Assembly (NCBI RefSeq): GCF_000737515.1
Contig: NZ_CP006587.1
Coordinates: 3,715,001-3,779,000, forward strand
Direction: 5' to 3'
DNA length: 64,000 nucleotides
Origin: Hymenobacter sp. APR13
GTDB lineage: Bacteria; Bacteroidota; Bacteroidia; Cytophagales; Hymenobacteraceae
Shown: positions 1 through 8,935 of the stretch, piece by piece
How the letters are laid out: each line of letters starts with the position of its first letter
How positions within the stretch are numbered: position 1 is the first letter of the stretch
Position numbers and translations under genes: made by a program
Notes under the pieces: generated by a model
What the model saw: the letters and a program-made list of their open reading frames with translations, nothing else
Database searches by the model: none
Told to the model about the DNA's origin: nothing

Positions 1-1986
1 GCCACCGACACCTGCACCTACTGCACCACCTGCCCCGAAGACCCGCGCTACCTCGTGCCCGTGCCCACGCGCCTGCCCTGGCGCATCCGGTTTGCGCCGC
101 CCGAAGCCGGCCGCTGGAGCTACCGCCTGCTGGTGCGTCACCAAGATTCCAGCACCGTAAGTGCGCCCACCTACTTCACTGTAGCCGCCGCCGACAACCC
201 CGGCTTCGTGCGGGTGCACCCCAACGGCCGCAACTTCGCCTTCGCCGATGGCCGCGTGTTCTTTCCGCTGGGCATGAACGTGGTGAACAACGGCGTGGAA
301 GAGCGCTACACCCGTCTGCCGTACCACGATGTGCGCGACGGGATCCGCAAAATAGCCGACAACGGCGGCAACTTCGCCCGCCTGATGCTGATGCCCGGCC
401 AGTTCAGCCCCGAAGGCTCCGACAGCCCCGCCGGCTGCTACGACGCCCGCCAGAATCGCGCCTACGACCTCGACGCGCTGGTGGAGCAGGCTGCCCGCCG
501 CCGCGTGTACCTGCAGATTGCGCTGTCCTCGGTCACGGACATTGCCGACAACGGGGAGGTGGGGCAGGCCTGGCAGCGGCACCCGTACCGGCAGCGGCTG
601 GGCCCGGATGCGCCGCCCATCCGCTTCTTCACCGATTCCGTGAGCCGGCAGCTGTTCCGGCAGCGGATCCGCTACGTGGTGGCCCGCTGGGGCTACTCGC
701 CGGCCATTTTCGGGCTGGAAATGATGAACGAGGCCGACCTGTTCGGCGGTAAAGCCGACAACTTCTGGAACCCCGGCAACTCGGCCCGCGTGGGCAGCTG
801 GGTGCGCGAGATGATAGCCTACGCCCGCACCCTGGCCCCGCAGTATCTCTACACCAGCTCCCTGGGCTACGCCTTCAGCGGCGACTACCCGGGCCCCGAT
901 GGCAAGCCGCTCTACCAGGCCCCGGAGCTGGATTTCGTGCAGGACCACTACTACAGCTCCGACCTGAACGTGGAGCACCAGCGTGCCTACCTGGCCCGGC
1001 GGGCGGCCGTGCATTTCCCCGGCAAGCCCTACCAGCTGGCCGAGTTTGGCCTCGGCATCGAAAAGCAGTGCTGGTACGGCAGCTCCAACTTCACGGCCCC
1101 GCGCTACCCGCCCGGCGTCCGCTACCACGACCTGATTGAGATGCACAACACGCTCTGGTCGTCGGCGTTCAATGGCTCGGGCGGGGCGGCGCTGTATTGG
1201 TGGGCCAATCAGGTGTTCGGGATCTGCTACGGCGGCCAGTACCACTATTTCAAGCCGCTGCAGCTGTTTCTGGCCGGTAGCCCCATCTTCAGTGAAGACT
1301 ATGAGGTGCTGGCCAGCGCCTGCCCCGGCACGGCCGGCCCCAAAGACACGCCGCACACGCCCACCACGCCCGGCAACTGCGTGCCGGTGTGGGCCGCCGG
1401 CAGCCCCGTCAAGGACACCGTTTCGCTGGAGCCCGGCGGGGCTTTCACGTCTGACACGCGCCTGGAAGTGTTTGCCCTGCGCAGCCCTGCGCAGGTGCTA
1501 GGCTGGGTGCACAACCGGGCTAGCTACTGGTACCAGCTGCCTCACCAGGCCGGCTCGTTCACCGATACCTCCTGCCTGCTTTTCAACGACAACCAGCCCA
1601 GCACCCCCGACAGCATTACGGCCCTGGTAGGCCAGACCGTAAGTCTGCCCGGTATGGCCCGCCCGGGCCGCTACCGCTTGGAGTTTTTCAGCACCTATCC
1701 GTTCTATGCCCTCAGCGCCGGCGGCTCGGTGGCGCAGGGCGGGCGCATCACCCAATTCACCACCGAGGTGCGCACCGATGCGGCCGGCCAGCTCACGTTC
1801 ACGGTGCCGCCGCTGCGTCCGCTGGGCCGCCCGCCCTTCGCGCCCGACTACGGGTTTCGGGCCACCTGGCTGCCGGATACCACGCCCAACGTTACCTCGA
1901 AAGCCCCTGCCAACTCCGCCCCTAAAAAGCAAACCACCCGGCCTGCAGTTCGCAAGCCTGCCACCCAGGCTACTCCTCGTCGCTAG
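1..1986 (+). CDS. GH5-like secreted glycoside hydrolase, 5' end outside the window
   Basis: The frame is already open at base 1, so the gene starts upstream; 661 codons are visible. The first part (FAPPEAGRWSYRLLV...) resembles the N-terminal beta-sandwich of DUF5060 glycosidases. It is followed by a TIM-barrel-like region with the GH5-type acid/base context EMMNEADLF (Glu at base 730) and a likely nucleophile in QLAEFGLG (Glu at base 1042). These two glutamates suit a retaining beta-glycosidase such as a cellulase or mannanase, but the substrate cannot be read from sequence. The last ~150 residues look like a beta-sandwich and end in a Pro/Lys/Arg-rich tail. Family assignment is fairly sure, exact activity is not. 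The next gene on the strand is unrelated. Confidence 0.7.
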   Translation, partial: ATDTCTYCTTCPEDPRYLVPVPTRLPWRIRFAPPEAGRWSYRLLVRHQDSSTVSAPTYFTVAAADNPGFVRVHPNGRNFAFADGRVFFPLGMNVVNNGVEERYTRLPYHDVRDGIRKIADNGGNFARLMLMPGQFSPEGSDSPAGCYDARQNRAYDLDALVEQAARRRVYLQIALSSVTDIADNGEVGQAWQRHPYRQRLGPDAPPIRFFTDSVSRQLFRQRIRYVVARWGYSPAIFGLEMMNEADLFGGKADNFWNPGNSARVGSWVREMIAYARTLAPQYLYTSSLGYAFSGDYPGPDGKPLYQAPELDFVQDHYYSSDLNVEHQRAYLARRAAVHFPGKPYQLAEFGLGIEKQCWYGSSNFTAPRYPPGVRYHDLIEMHNTLWSSAFNGSGGAALYWWANQVFGICYGGQYHYFKPLQLFLAGSPIFSEDYEVLASACPGTAGPKDTPHTPTTPGNCVPVWAAGSPVKDTVSLEPGGAFTSDTRLEVFALRSPAQVLGWVHNRASYWYQLPHQAGSFTDTSCLLFNDNQPSTPDSITALVGQTVSLPGMARPGRYRLEFFSTYPFYALSAGGSVAQGGRITQFTTEVRTDAAGQLTFTVPPLRPLGRPPFAPDYGFRATWLPDTTPNVTSKAPANSAPKKQTTRPAVRKPATQATPRR

Positions 1987-2100
1987 CCGTCAACTCAGGC
2001 GCTTTGCCTGGCTACATGCTTATGTGATACCGCCGCATCCTTCTATTTCCTAGCTTGAAGAAGAGCAATAGGGCTTAGTTTCACGTAACCCCGCAAGCGC

Positions 2101-2946
2101 ATGGAAGCACAACTGGAGCAGATTCGGGAGCAGCAGAAAGACACCTGGAACCGGTTTTCGGCGGGCTGGCGCAAGTGGGATAGTTTCACCATGGACTGGC
2201 TGCGGCCCATGGGCGAGGAGATCATCGCCTGCCTGCACCTGCACGATACGGATATAGTGCTGGACGTGGCTGCCGGTACCGGCGAGCCCGGCCTGACGAT
2301 GGCGCCGCTGGTGCCCCACGGCAGAGTGGTTATCACCGATCTGGCCGAGCAGATGCTGGCCGTGGCTCAAGACAATGCCGCTCGCAAAGGCATCCACAAC
2401 TACGAAACAGTTGCCTGCGACGTGTGCGAGCTGCCTTTCGACAATGAGTCGTTTGATGCCGTGAGCTGTCGGTTTGGGTTTATGTTTTTTCCCGATATGG
2501 CCCTTGCCGCGCAGGAAATGGTGCGGGTGCTGAAACCGGGCGGGCGAATAGCCGCTGCCGTGTGGGGTACGCCCGACAAAAACGCTTGGATTACAACCAT
2601 CATGGGCACCATCAGCCAGCACCTGCAACTGCCTGCACCCGCCCCGGGCGCCCCGGGCATGTTCCGGTGCGGCAGTCCGGGCTTTTTGGCCGACTTGTTC
2701 CGGCAGGCCGGCCTGCACAACGTCACGGAAAAAGACCTGACCGGCCACCTGAAATGCGGCACCAACGACAACTATTGGAATTTCATGAACGACGTGGCTG
2801 CCCCGGTGGTAGGGGCGCTAAGCAAGGCAGACGAGCCAACGAAAGCCGCCATAAAAACCGACGTCTTCGCCCAGGTTGACCGCCGATATCCTGACCGAAA
2901 GGCCGCCCTCGACTATGGCGCAGTGGTGGTGTGCGGTGAAAAGTAG
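2101..2946 (+). CDS. Class I SAM-dependent methyltransferase, UbiE-like
   Basis: A 281-residue protein with a Rossmann methyltransferase core. Motif I is VLDVAAGTGEPGL (about residues 57-69), the acidic end of beta2 is VITDLAEQM, and the post-II region FDAVSCRFGFMFFPD and motif III LKPGGRIAAAVW follow. This matches the UbiE/Methyltransf_11 group, which methylates small molecules such as quinones or lipids; the substrate is unknown. True UbiE/MenG proteins are usually near 240 residues, and no menaquinone genes are adjacent, so I do not assign ubiE. It stands alone between the glycosidase and a zinc-ribbon gene, with 114 bases upstream. Confidence 0.8.
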   Translation: MEAQLEQIREQQKDTWNRFSAGWRKWDSFTMDWLRPMGEEIIACLHLHDTDIVLDVAAGTGEPGLTMAPLVPHGRVVITDLAEQMLAVAQDNAARKGIHNYETVACDVCELPFDNESFDAVSCRFGFMFFPDMALAAQEMVRVLKPGGRIAAAVWGTPDKNAWITTIMGTISQHLQLPAPAPGAPGMFRCGSPGFLADLFRQAGLHNVTEKDLTGHLKCGTNDNYWNFMNDVAAPVVGALSKADEPTKAAIKTDVFAQVDRRYPDRKAALDYGAVVVCGEK

Positions 2947-3092
2947 GAGCGGCTGGCCAGCGGGGTTTTGTTTGCTGCGCTGAAACTATCCGGCAGCCTC
3001 CAGGCCCGGCCGGTGGCGCATCAGAGAGTGAGAAAAAGTGGGAGAGATATAGGAAAAAGGTAATTTGAGCCCTGGCACCTACTACCACCGCT

Positions 3093-3749
3093 ATGAGCAG
3101 CATGATTCACTTCGTGGCCAACCACGATGACCTCAGCACCGACAAGGGCTTCCAGTTCAAGTTCTACTGCGACAAGTGCCGCAACGGGCACATGTCGCGC
3201 TTTCTGCCCAACAAAATCGGGATTGCCGGGGAGCTGATGCGGGCCGCTGGCAGTCTGTTTGGCGGATCGTTTTATGATGCCGGCACCGCTGCCTACCACG
3301 TGCAGCGTGCCATCGGCGGCAAGGCCCACGACGACGCCCTGGAAACGGCCGTGCAGGAAGGTAAAACCTACTTCAAGCAGTGCACCCGCTGCGGCCACTG
3401 GGTGTGCCCTGATGTGTGCTGGAACCACACCGCCGGCCTCTGCGAAGATTGCGCCCCCGACGAACACGAGGAGCTGGCCGCCCAGCAGCGCCAAGCCGCC
3501 CGCGAGCAGATCCATACCAAAACCCGGGAGCACGACTACACCCAAGACCTCGATTTTCTGGGCCAGGCCAAGGTAGAGCAGTGCCCCAACTGCCAAGCCC
3601 GCCTCCAGCCCGGCCAGAAGTTCTGCCCCGAGTGCGGCACCGCCAGCGCCACCGCCGCCGCCGCGCCCAAAGAGAAATTCTGCGGCGACTGTGGCGCCTC
3701 CGTAAAGCCCGGCCAGAAGTTCTGCGCCGGGTGCGGAGCCAAGCAATGA
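3093..3749 (+). CDS. Zinc-ribbon protein, double C-terminal ribbon
   Basis: A 218-residue, soluble-looking protein rich in CxxC pairs. The N-terminal half has FYCDKCRNGHM and later CTRCGHWVCPDVCWNH and LCEDCAPDE. A charged linker (about residues 120-160) leads to two short tandem ribbons, CPNCQARLQPGQKFCPECG and CGDCGASVKPGQKFCAGCG. The tandem pair is the common zinc_ribbon_2 / double-zinc-ribbon arrangement. Such proteins often act as adaptors or membrane-associated scaffolds, but no partner or activity can be deduced here. There is no signal peptide or membrane segment. The next gene begins 62 bases downstream on the same strand but differs in base composition. Confidence 0.7.
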   Translation: MSSMIHFVANHDDLSTDKGFQFKFYCDKCRNGHMSRFLPNKIGIAGELMRAAGSLFGGSFYDAGTAAYHVQRAIGGKAHDDALETAVQEGKTYFKQCTRCGHWVCPDVCWNHTAGLCEDCAPDEHEELAAQQRQAAREQIHTKTREHDYTQDLDFLGQAKVEQCPNCQARLQPGQKFCPECGTASATAAAAPKEKFCGDCGASVKPGQKFCAGCGAKQ

Positions 3750-3811
3750 CAAATAGAAACGTCACCATCTACATATTTGGACACTGGCTGTAAACTCAGA
3801 AACACTTAATC

Positions 3812-4390
3812 ATGACAGAAGAAATTGAAGAGAGTATAAAGAAATTAGTAGCTCGGAATAAATTAAGTGAAGCTATTACTCTTGCAGAAGGGCAGATATT
3901 GCTAAACCCAGCTTCCGACTTTGTGGATGCAGTAGGGAAAAATTTGCTTCATCTCACAGACGATTTAGTTGATTATCTAAATCGATTTTTTGCTGGTGCT
4001 GAGAACGAAATAAAAGTTCAGAGCCTGTTTGCTGAAATGAATGGCTTCACCATAAACTGCGATTCGTGGTATGTTGACCTATTTGCCTTCGACCGGGATG
4101 AGGGGCTCAACGATACCGATTGGCTGGCTGACGACAGTTATCCAGCTGCTGTCCCGCTGCCAATAACCGGGCTGGAAGACATTCAAGCCATTTATGAGAA
4201 CTACGCGGAAAAGTGGGAGGACGCCGCTGGGGAAGAGGCTGCCCATGACTGCGCTGCCCTGATCCTACTTCGGGTGCAGGAGCTTTTTAATGCCGCCAAA
4301 GGAGTGGCCGCCCAGCAACTCAAATGGGCTACCCTCCCGATCTACGTAACCTCCCACGACGCCTATATTGAACTGCTCTACCGAGCATAG
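3812..4390 (+). CDS. Protein of unknown function, mixed base composition
   Basis: I do not recognise this 192-residue protein. It is acidic and mostly helical, with no signal peptide or membrane segment. The first ~70 residues (KLVARNKLSEAITLAEGQIL) look like a short TPR-like helical pair, and the middle has the motif YVDLFAFDRDEG. The first ~270 bases are clearly AT-rich, with many AAA, ATT and TTA codons. From about base 4080 the gene returns to the GC-rich codon use of its neighbours. This is consistent with a recent join or a part-acquired gene. It converges on the transketolase subunit gene, and a 12-bp-stem hairpin separates the two. Confidence 0.6.
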   Translation: MTEEIEESIKKLVARNKLSEAITLAEGQILLNPASDFVDAVGKNLLHLTDDLVDYLNRFFAGAENEIKVQSLFAEMNGFTINCDSWYVDLFAFDRDEGLNDTDWLADDSYPAAVPLPITGLEDIQAIYENYAEKWEDAAGEEAAHDCAALILLRVQELFNAAKGVAAQQLKWATLPIYVTSHDAYIELLYRA

Positions 4391-4406
4391 CAAGTCCCAG
4401 ACGTCA

Positions 4407-4443
4407 CAACGCCCCGGCTGCAACACGTGCGGCCGGGGCGTTG
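4407..4443. terminator. Strong hairpin between convergent genes
   Basis: CAACGCCCCGGC pairs perfectly with GCCGGGGCGTTG across a 13-base loop. It lies 16 bases after one stop codon and 25 bases before the other, between convergent genes, so it could terminate from both sides. There is no clear T-run on either strand, which lowers confidence in intrinsic termination. Confidence 0.5.
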
Positions 4444-4468
4444 GGCATTTGGGGCGGCTGTCAGAAAC

Positions 4469-5425
4469 CTACTTCCGGCGGGCCATTACCTTCTCCACGG
4501 CGCGCACGATGGCGGCTTCGTTGAGCTCGTACTTCTCCATCAGCTGGTCGGGCGTGCCCGATTCGCCGAACGAGTCGTTCACGGCTACCATTTCCAGCGG
4601 TAGGGGCTCCTCGCGGGCCAGCAGCTGGGCCACGGAGTCGCCGAGGCCGCCGTTCATCTGGTGTTCCTCAGCCGTCACCACACAGCGCGTCTTGCGCGCC
4701 GACTCCAGAATCAGCTGCGCATCCAAGGGTTTGATGGTGTGGATGTTGATGATTTCGGCGTTGATGCCTTTCTCGGCCAGCAGCTTGCCGGCCAGGATGG
4801 CCTTCCATACCAGGTGGCCGGTGGCGAAGATGCTCACGTCGGTGCCTTCGTTCAGCACCACGCCCTTGCCGATTTCAAACTCCTGGTCGGCGGGGGTGAA
4901 GTTGGGCACCACGGGGCGGCCGAAACGCAGGTACACGGGGCCCTCGTAGTCGGCAATGGCCAGGGTGGCGGCTTTGGTCTGGTTGTAGTCGCAGGGGTTG
5001 ATGACGCACATGTGGGGCAGCATCTTCATCAGCCCAATGTCCTCCAGAATCTGGTGGGTGGCGCCGTCTTCGCCCAGCGTGAGGCCGGCGTGCGAGGCGC
5101 AGATTTTCACGTTCTTGCCCGAGTAGGCAATGCTCTGCCGGATTTGGTCGTAGACGCGGCCGGTGCTGAAGTTAGCGAAGGTGCCCGTGAACGGAATCTT
5201 ACCGCCAATGGTGAGGCCGGCGGCCAGGCCCATCATGTTGGCCTCGGCAATGCCCACCTGGAAAAACCGCTCGGGGAAATCCTTCACGAAGGCGTCCATC
5301 TTGAGCGAGCCAATCAGGTCGGCGCACAGCGCTACCACATTGGGGTTGGTTTTGCCCAGCTCGTGCAGGCCGGCCCCAAAGCCGCTGCGGGTGTCCTTCG
5401 ATTCGGTGTAGGGAAAGTCTTTCAT
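4469..5425 (-). CDS. Transketolase, C-terminal (pyrimidine-binding) subunit
   Basis: A 318-residue protein equivalent to the C-terminal half of transketolase: the Pyr domain (residues 1 to ~190) and the transketolase C domain. GEDGATHQILEDIGLM carries the conserved glutamate that activates thiamine diphosphate. It should pair with the N-terminal subunit at 7939-8844 to move two-carbon ketol units in the pentose phosphate pathway. I place the start at the ATG at 5425 (MKDFPYTESKD). The frame is open further upstream, but that stretch overlaps the PhyH gene and has no transketolase similarity. Its partner gene lies about 2.5 kb away, with two unrelated genes between them on the same strand. Confidence 0.88.
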   Translation of the reverse strand: MKDFPYTESKDTRSGFGAGLHELGKTNPNVVALCADLIGSLKMDAFVKDFPERFFQVGIAEANMMGLAAGLTIGGKIPFTGTFANFSTGRVYDQIRQSIAYSGKNVKICASHAGLTLGEDGATHQILEDIGLMKMLPHMCVINPCDYNQTKAATLAIADYEGPVYLRFGRPVVPNFTPADQEFEIGKGVVLNEGTDVSIFATGHLVWKAILAGKLLAEKGINAEIINIHTIKPLDAQLILESARKTRCVVTAEEHQMNGGLGDSVAQLLAREEPLPLEMVAVNDSFGESGTPDQLMEKYELNEAAIVRAVEKVMARRK

Positions 5426-5466
5426 GGGTTGGATGTTGGGAGCTTGGGGACTAAGGGTCTTGGGTT

Positions 5467-6225
5467 TTATGTGAGAGGAAGGGCCAGCCGCTCGCGCCAC
5501 TGCAACCCGTCGGGCAACTCGGCGGCGCTGAACTCCAGGTGAATCACGCGGCGCGGCTGGGCGCTGGTGCTGCGGTTGGAAGCGTGCAGCGTGAGCGGCT
5601 GCATCAGCATCACGCCCCCGGCGGGCACGGCGCACGTCAGCGCCTGCGGCGTAAAGGTAGGATGCTGGTCGTTGGGGATGACGCCGTGGCGGTGCGAGCT
5701 AGGCACCACCCGCAGCGCGCCGTTGCTGGCGTCGCAGTCGTCGAGATGCAGCCGCACCGTAACGATGCTTTCCAGGATTTCGCGGGGCGGCAGCACGGTG
5801 GTTTCGCCGCCCTTGCTGCTCCAGGGGCCGTAGCCGGGCAGTTCCATCCGGTCGATTACAGCTACCATCACATCCTGATGCCAGGCCACCAGCCAGTTGG
5901 AGCCGGCCGGCTTATCGAAGTAGATGGCCTTCACCAAGTGCGGCGTTTGGGTTGGAAACAGCGCCGCCAGCACGTCCCGCAGCCCGGACGTCAGGAGTTG
6001 CTCCTGCAGCACCGGAAGCTCCTGCAGCAGATTCTGGATGGCAAACACGTCCTGGCTGCGCCGGAAGCGGGGCGAGGTGGTATCGGCCGTGGCGATGGTG
6101 CCCAGCACCGCCGCCGTTTCAGCCGGAGTGAAAACGCCGGGCAGGATGGCGTAACCGTCGGAGCGGAGCTGCGCGGCGGCCAGTTTGAGAGCAGGAGCTG
6201 ATGCGGCTGGTATCGTTACAGGCAT
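5467..6225 (-). CDS. PhyH-family Fe(II)/2-oxoglutarate dioxygenase
   Basis: A 252-residue phytanoyl-CoA dioxygenase-family protein. The iron-binding facial triad is visible as H116 and D118 (AWHQDVMV) and H214 (QPLTLHASN). An arginine at 225/226 (QPRRVIHLEF) is placed to hold 2-oxoglutarate. The family hydroxylates small molecules using O2 and 2-oxoglutarate; the substrate is unknown. I chose the ATG at 6225 (MPVTIPAAS), because the longer frame adds an unrelated basic stretch. It sits between the VWA gene and the transketolase C subunit, all on the minus strand, with only 41 bases to the latter, so co-transcription is likely. Confidence 0.8.
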   Translation of the reverse strand: MPVTIPAASAPALKLAAAQLRSDGYAILPGVFTPAETAAVLGTIATADTTSPRFRRSQDVFAIQNLLQELPVLQEQLLTSGLRDVLAALFPTQTPHLVKAIYFDKPAGSNWLVAWHQDVMVAVIDRMELPGYGPWSSKGGETTVLPPREILESIVTVRLHLDDCDASNGALRVVPSSHRHGVIPNDQHPTFTPQALTCAVPAGGVMLMQPLTLHASNRSTSAQPRRVIHLEFSAAELPDGLQWRERLALPLT

Positions 6226-6325
6226 ATCAGGCAAGCGTAAAAGCTCCGCGAGCCTCCGCGGTGTGGCGAATGGCGGCTTTGTGGTTGGGATGCCTGGCGG
6301 CACAAGCTGAAGCGTGTGCTACATT

Positions 6326-7729
6326 TCATCGGCCAAAGATGCTAACCGAGCTGGTCTGGCCCGAGCGGATGGTGAAGTTGCGCACGTCGGTGAACTGGCT
6401 GCCGGTGGCGGTTTTGGTGCGGAAGATGAGGCGGTAGGAGCCGGGCTGCATTGGTACGTTGATCTTGCTGCTGCCGCCATCGGGCAGGTTGTAGAGCCAG
6501 GTCTGGGTTTCGTCGTCGTTGAGGCGGTAGATGCTGCCGTAGCCTTTCAGGTCCGACACAATGTTGAGGATGCCCGGCGCCGGGTACGTGACGGTGGTTT
6601 CCTGGCCCTGCCGGATGCTGATGCGCCGCACCTGCCGGGGCAGCGTCAGCAGCTCCACGTCGTAGGTGCCGGCCAGCAGCTTCTGCCGCGCCCCGAAGGG
6701 CAGGGCCAGCAGCGTGCCGTCCTTGCCGGGCTGCCGGATAACAGCCTGCACCGTGCCGTAGGGGTTGGGCGTCACGTTGGGGTTCTGCAGCCAGAGGGTG
6801 CCCTGCGGCGTTTTGTAGGTCAGCACGTTGGCCTTGCCCGGCCGAATCTGCAGGTTTTCCTGGCGCACCGGCGGCACGGTGTTTATCACCAGGTCGTAGC
6901 TCTGCAGCGCGTCGATGTCGAGGGCGTCGGGCTGGCCTTTGGCGTCGCGGTAGTGCACGTAGTTGTACTCGGGCAGGCCCGTGACGTTGTTGAGAAACGT
7001 CAGGTTCACGTTCGTTTCCACGCCCCGGCCGGCCTCGTCGGTGAGGTTGACGGCCACGGTGGTTTTGGCCAGCGTCTGGGCCACCACGTCGTTGAGGATG
7101 GTGCGGAACGTCTTCACGTCGGCGGCATTGTAGTACTGCCCCAGACATTCCAGCTGCTTGCCAAACTCCCGTTCGGCCCCGATGCCAATCACGAAGGGCT
7201 TGAGAAACACCCGCTTCCGCTGCAGCGCCAGCGAGGTGGCGCACGGGTCTCCTTTGCACGATTCCAGCCCGTCAGTAATCAGAATCAGCACGTTGCGGGC
7301 CGTTTTATCGGTCGGGAAGTCGCCGGCCGACTGCAGCAGCGAGTAGGTGATGGGCGTGTTGCCGCGGGGCTCAATAGTTTTGAGCTTGGCCTTGATGGCC
7401 CCCGCGTTTTTGGGCGCGAAGGCCACTTCCAGCTTGGAGTCCTCGCAGTTGTTTTCCGACTTGTCGTGCAGGTGGCCGTAGGCGCGCAAGCCCAGCTCCA
7501 GGTTGGGGTAGGCGTTCAGCGAATCGACCATGCGGGCCAGCAGGCCCTTGGCCACGTCCATGCGCGCCCGCCCTTCCCACGGTGCCAGCATCGAGCCCGA
7601 GGCATCCAGCAGAAACAGGATGCGCGTGACACGCGGCTTAACCGGCGGCGCGTTCTGGGCACGCAGCCCCGCGCCCGGCCAGGTGGCCAGACTCACAAGC
7701 ACGCATACAAAAACGGCCAGGCGGCGCAT
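6326..7729 (-). CDS. Secreted VWA-domain protein
   Basis: A 467-residue protein starting with a signal peptide (MRRLAVFVCVLVSLATW...GLRAQ, cleavage near 25). A von Willebrand factor A domain spans about residues 35-215 with an intact MIDAS: D42-x-S44-x-S46 (LLDASGSM), a threonine in GNTPITYSLLQ, and an aspartate in LILITDGLES. The remaining ~250 residues form repeated beta-rich segments that look like carboxypeptidase-regulatory or Ig-like modules. Metal-dependent protein binding in the periplasm or at the surface is the likely role. The start at 7729 was chosen because the signal peptide begins there. No partner ATPase (MoxR) is present nearby. Confidence 0.75.
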   Translation of the reverse strand: MRRLAVFVCVLVSLATWPGAGLRAQNAPPVKPRVTRILFLLDASGSMLAPWEGRARMDVAKGLLARMVDSLNAYPNLELGLRAYGHLHDKSENNCEDSKLEVAFAPKNAGAIKAKLKTIEPRGNTPITYSLLQSAGDFPTDKTARNVLILITDGLESCKGDPCATSLALQRKRVFLKPFVIGIGAEREFGKQLECLGQYYNAADVKTFRTILNDVVAQTLAKTTVAVNLTDEAGRGVETNVNLTFLNNVTGLPEYNYVHYRDAKGQPDALDIDALQSYDLVINTVPPVRQENLQIRPGKANVLTYKTPQGTLWLQNPNVTPNPYGTVQAVIRQPGKDGTLLALPFGARQKLLAGTYDVELLTLPRQVRRISIRQGQETTVTYPAPGILNIVSDLKGYGSIYRLNDDETQTWLYNLPDGGSSKINVPMQPGSYRLIFRTKTATGSQFTDVRNFTIRSGQTSSVSIFGR

Positions 7730-7938
7730 AAGAAAGGAAACAGCAGCTCCCCCACGAAACGCGGGGAAGCCAAATGTCAGCGGGTACGGCACCAGCAGCA
7801 AACTGCCGCGAGGCTCATAGCAGCAACGCTCATCAGACCAATGCCTGTATAAAAAGGCTTCTGCTTACAAACGCAAGCCAGACATTAAACCGGCGGTTTG
7901 ATCAGCGAAATCCCCTTTTTATCTGCAACATCTGCGGT

Positions 7939-8844
7939 TTAGTAGTCGCCGGCTTCTTCTACCAGCAGCTGCTGCAGCGCCTTTTCCAGCTGCTCATCGT
8001 TGGGCGCTACGCCGTGCCACTTGTGCGAGCCCATCATGAAGTCCACGCCGAAGCCCATCTGGGTGTCCATGAGCACCATTACGGGGCGGCCCTGGCCGAG
8101 CAGGCTTTGGGCCTCCTCGATGGTAGCCAGCAGCGTGGTCAGGTCGTTGCCGTTGGTTTCCAGTACCTGCCAGTTGAAGCTCTCAAACTTGGCGCGCAAA
8201 TCGCCGAGGCCGCCGATCTTGTCGGTGGGACCGTCAATCTGCTGGCCGTTGCGGTCCACGAAGGCAATCAGGTTGTCGACTTTATGGTGTGGCGCGTAGA
8301 GGGCCGCTTCCCAGATCTGGCCTTCCTGCAGCTCGCCGTCGCCCATGAGCACGAACACCGTGCGGTCGTCGCCGTTGAGCTTTTTGGCCTGGGCCGCGCC
8401 CGTGGCCACGCTCAGCCCCTGGCCCAATGAGCCCGACGCAATGCGGACACCGGGCAGGTGCTCGTGGGTGGCGGGATGGCCCTGCAGCCGCGAGTTGAGC
8501 TTGCGGAACGTAGCCAGCTCGCTCACCGGGAAGTAGCCGGAGCGGGCCAGCACCGAGTAAAACACCGGCGAAATGTGGCCGTTGGACAGGAAAAACAGGT
8601 CCTGGCCGGTGCCGTTCATGTCGAAGGGCTGGGGCGTGTGCTTCATCACCTTGAAGTACAGGGCCACCAGCAGGTCGGTGCAGCCCAGCGAGCCGCCGGG
8701 ATGGCCAGAGTTCACGGCGTGCACCATGCGCACAATGTCGCGGCGCACCTGCGCGGCAATCTGCTGCAGCTCGGCCACCGACTTGGTGGCTTCGGGGGCG
8801 TGGGTTTCGGAAGAAGCGGCGAAGGAAGAGGCGTCGTGCGACAT
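7939..8844 (-). CDS. Transketolase, N-terminal (TPP-binding) subunit
   Basis: A 301-residue protein equivalent to the N-terminal half of transketolase. The thiamine diphosphate/Mg motif begins GDGELQEGQIWEAAL and ends in VDRNGQQIDG. The substrate-loop histidines are in NSGHPGGSLG and GHISPVFY, and ASGSLGQGLS is also typical. It needs the Pyr-domain subunit at 4469-5425 for activity. I chose the ATG at 8844 over the in-frame ATG at 8871, because the latter lies inside a TACCTTTG promoter element (8869-8876). In many genomes the two subunit genes are adjacent; here a VWA and a PhyH gene separate them. Confidence 0.88.
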   Translation of the reverse strand: MSHDASSFAASSETHAPEATKSVAELQQIAAQVRRDIVRMVHAVNSGHPGGSLGCTDLLVALYFKVMKHTPQPFDMNGTGQDLFFLSNGHISPVFYSVLARSGYFPVSELATFRKLNSRLQGHPATHEHLPGVRIASGSLGQGLSVATGAAQAKKLNGDDRTVFVLMGDGELQEGQIWEAALYAPHHKVDNLIAFVDRNGQQIDGPTDKIGGLGDLRAKFESFNWQVLETNGNDLTTLLATIEEAQSLLGQGRPVMVLMDTQMGFGVDFMMGSHKWHGVAPNDEQLEKALQQLLVEEAGDY

Positions 8845-8868
8845 GAATTCTATGAAGTTGAGGGAAAG

Positions 8869-8876
8869 CAAAGGTA
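8869..8876 (-). promoter_or_regulatory. Candidate -7 element, transketolase N subunit
   Basis: On the minus strand this reads TACCTTTG, a match to the Bacteroidota TAnnTTTG element, 25 bases before the ATG at 8844. No convincing -33 TTG is seen. It decides the start of the transketolase gene. Confidence 0.45.
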
Positions 8877-8897
8877 GGAACTTGGGCGAGGCGCGCG

Positions 8898-8927
8898 AAA
8901 AAAAAGCCCCGCCAAACTGGCGGGGCT
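8898..8927 (-). terminator. Intrinsic terminator after the peroxiredoxin gene
   Basis: On the minus strand AGCCCCGCC-AGTTT-GGCGGGGCT is followed by a run of eight T. It begins nine bases after the peroxiredoxin stop codon and separates that gene from the transketolase promoter. Confidence 0.85.
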
Positions 8928-8935
8928 AACAGGGC

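Noticed and set aside
6314..7852. Long open frame on the plus strand opposite the VWA gene (512 codons)
   Set aside because: It is a shadow of a GC-rich gene: the opposite strand has a signal peptide and intact MIDAS motif. The same applies to long frames opposite the M23, M1, GH63, siderophore-receptor, molybdoenzyme and CheB-CheR genes.
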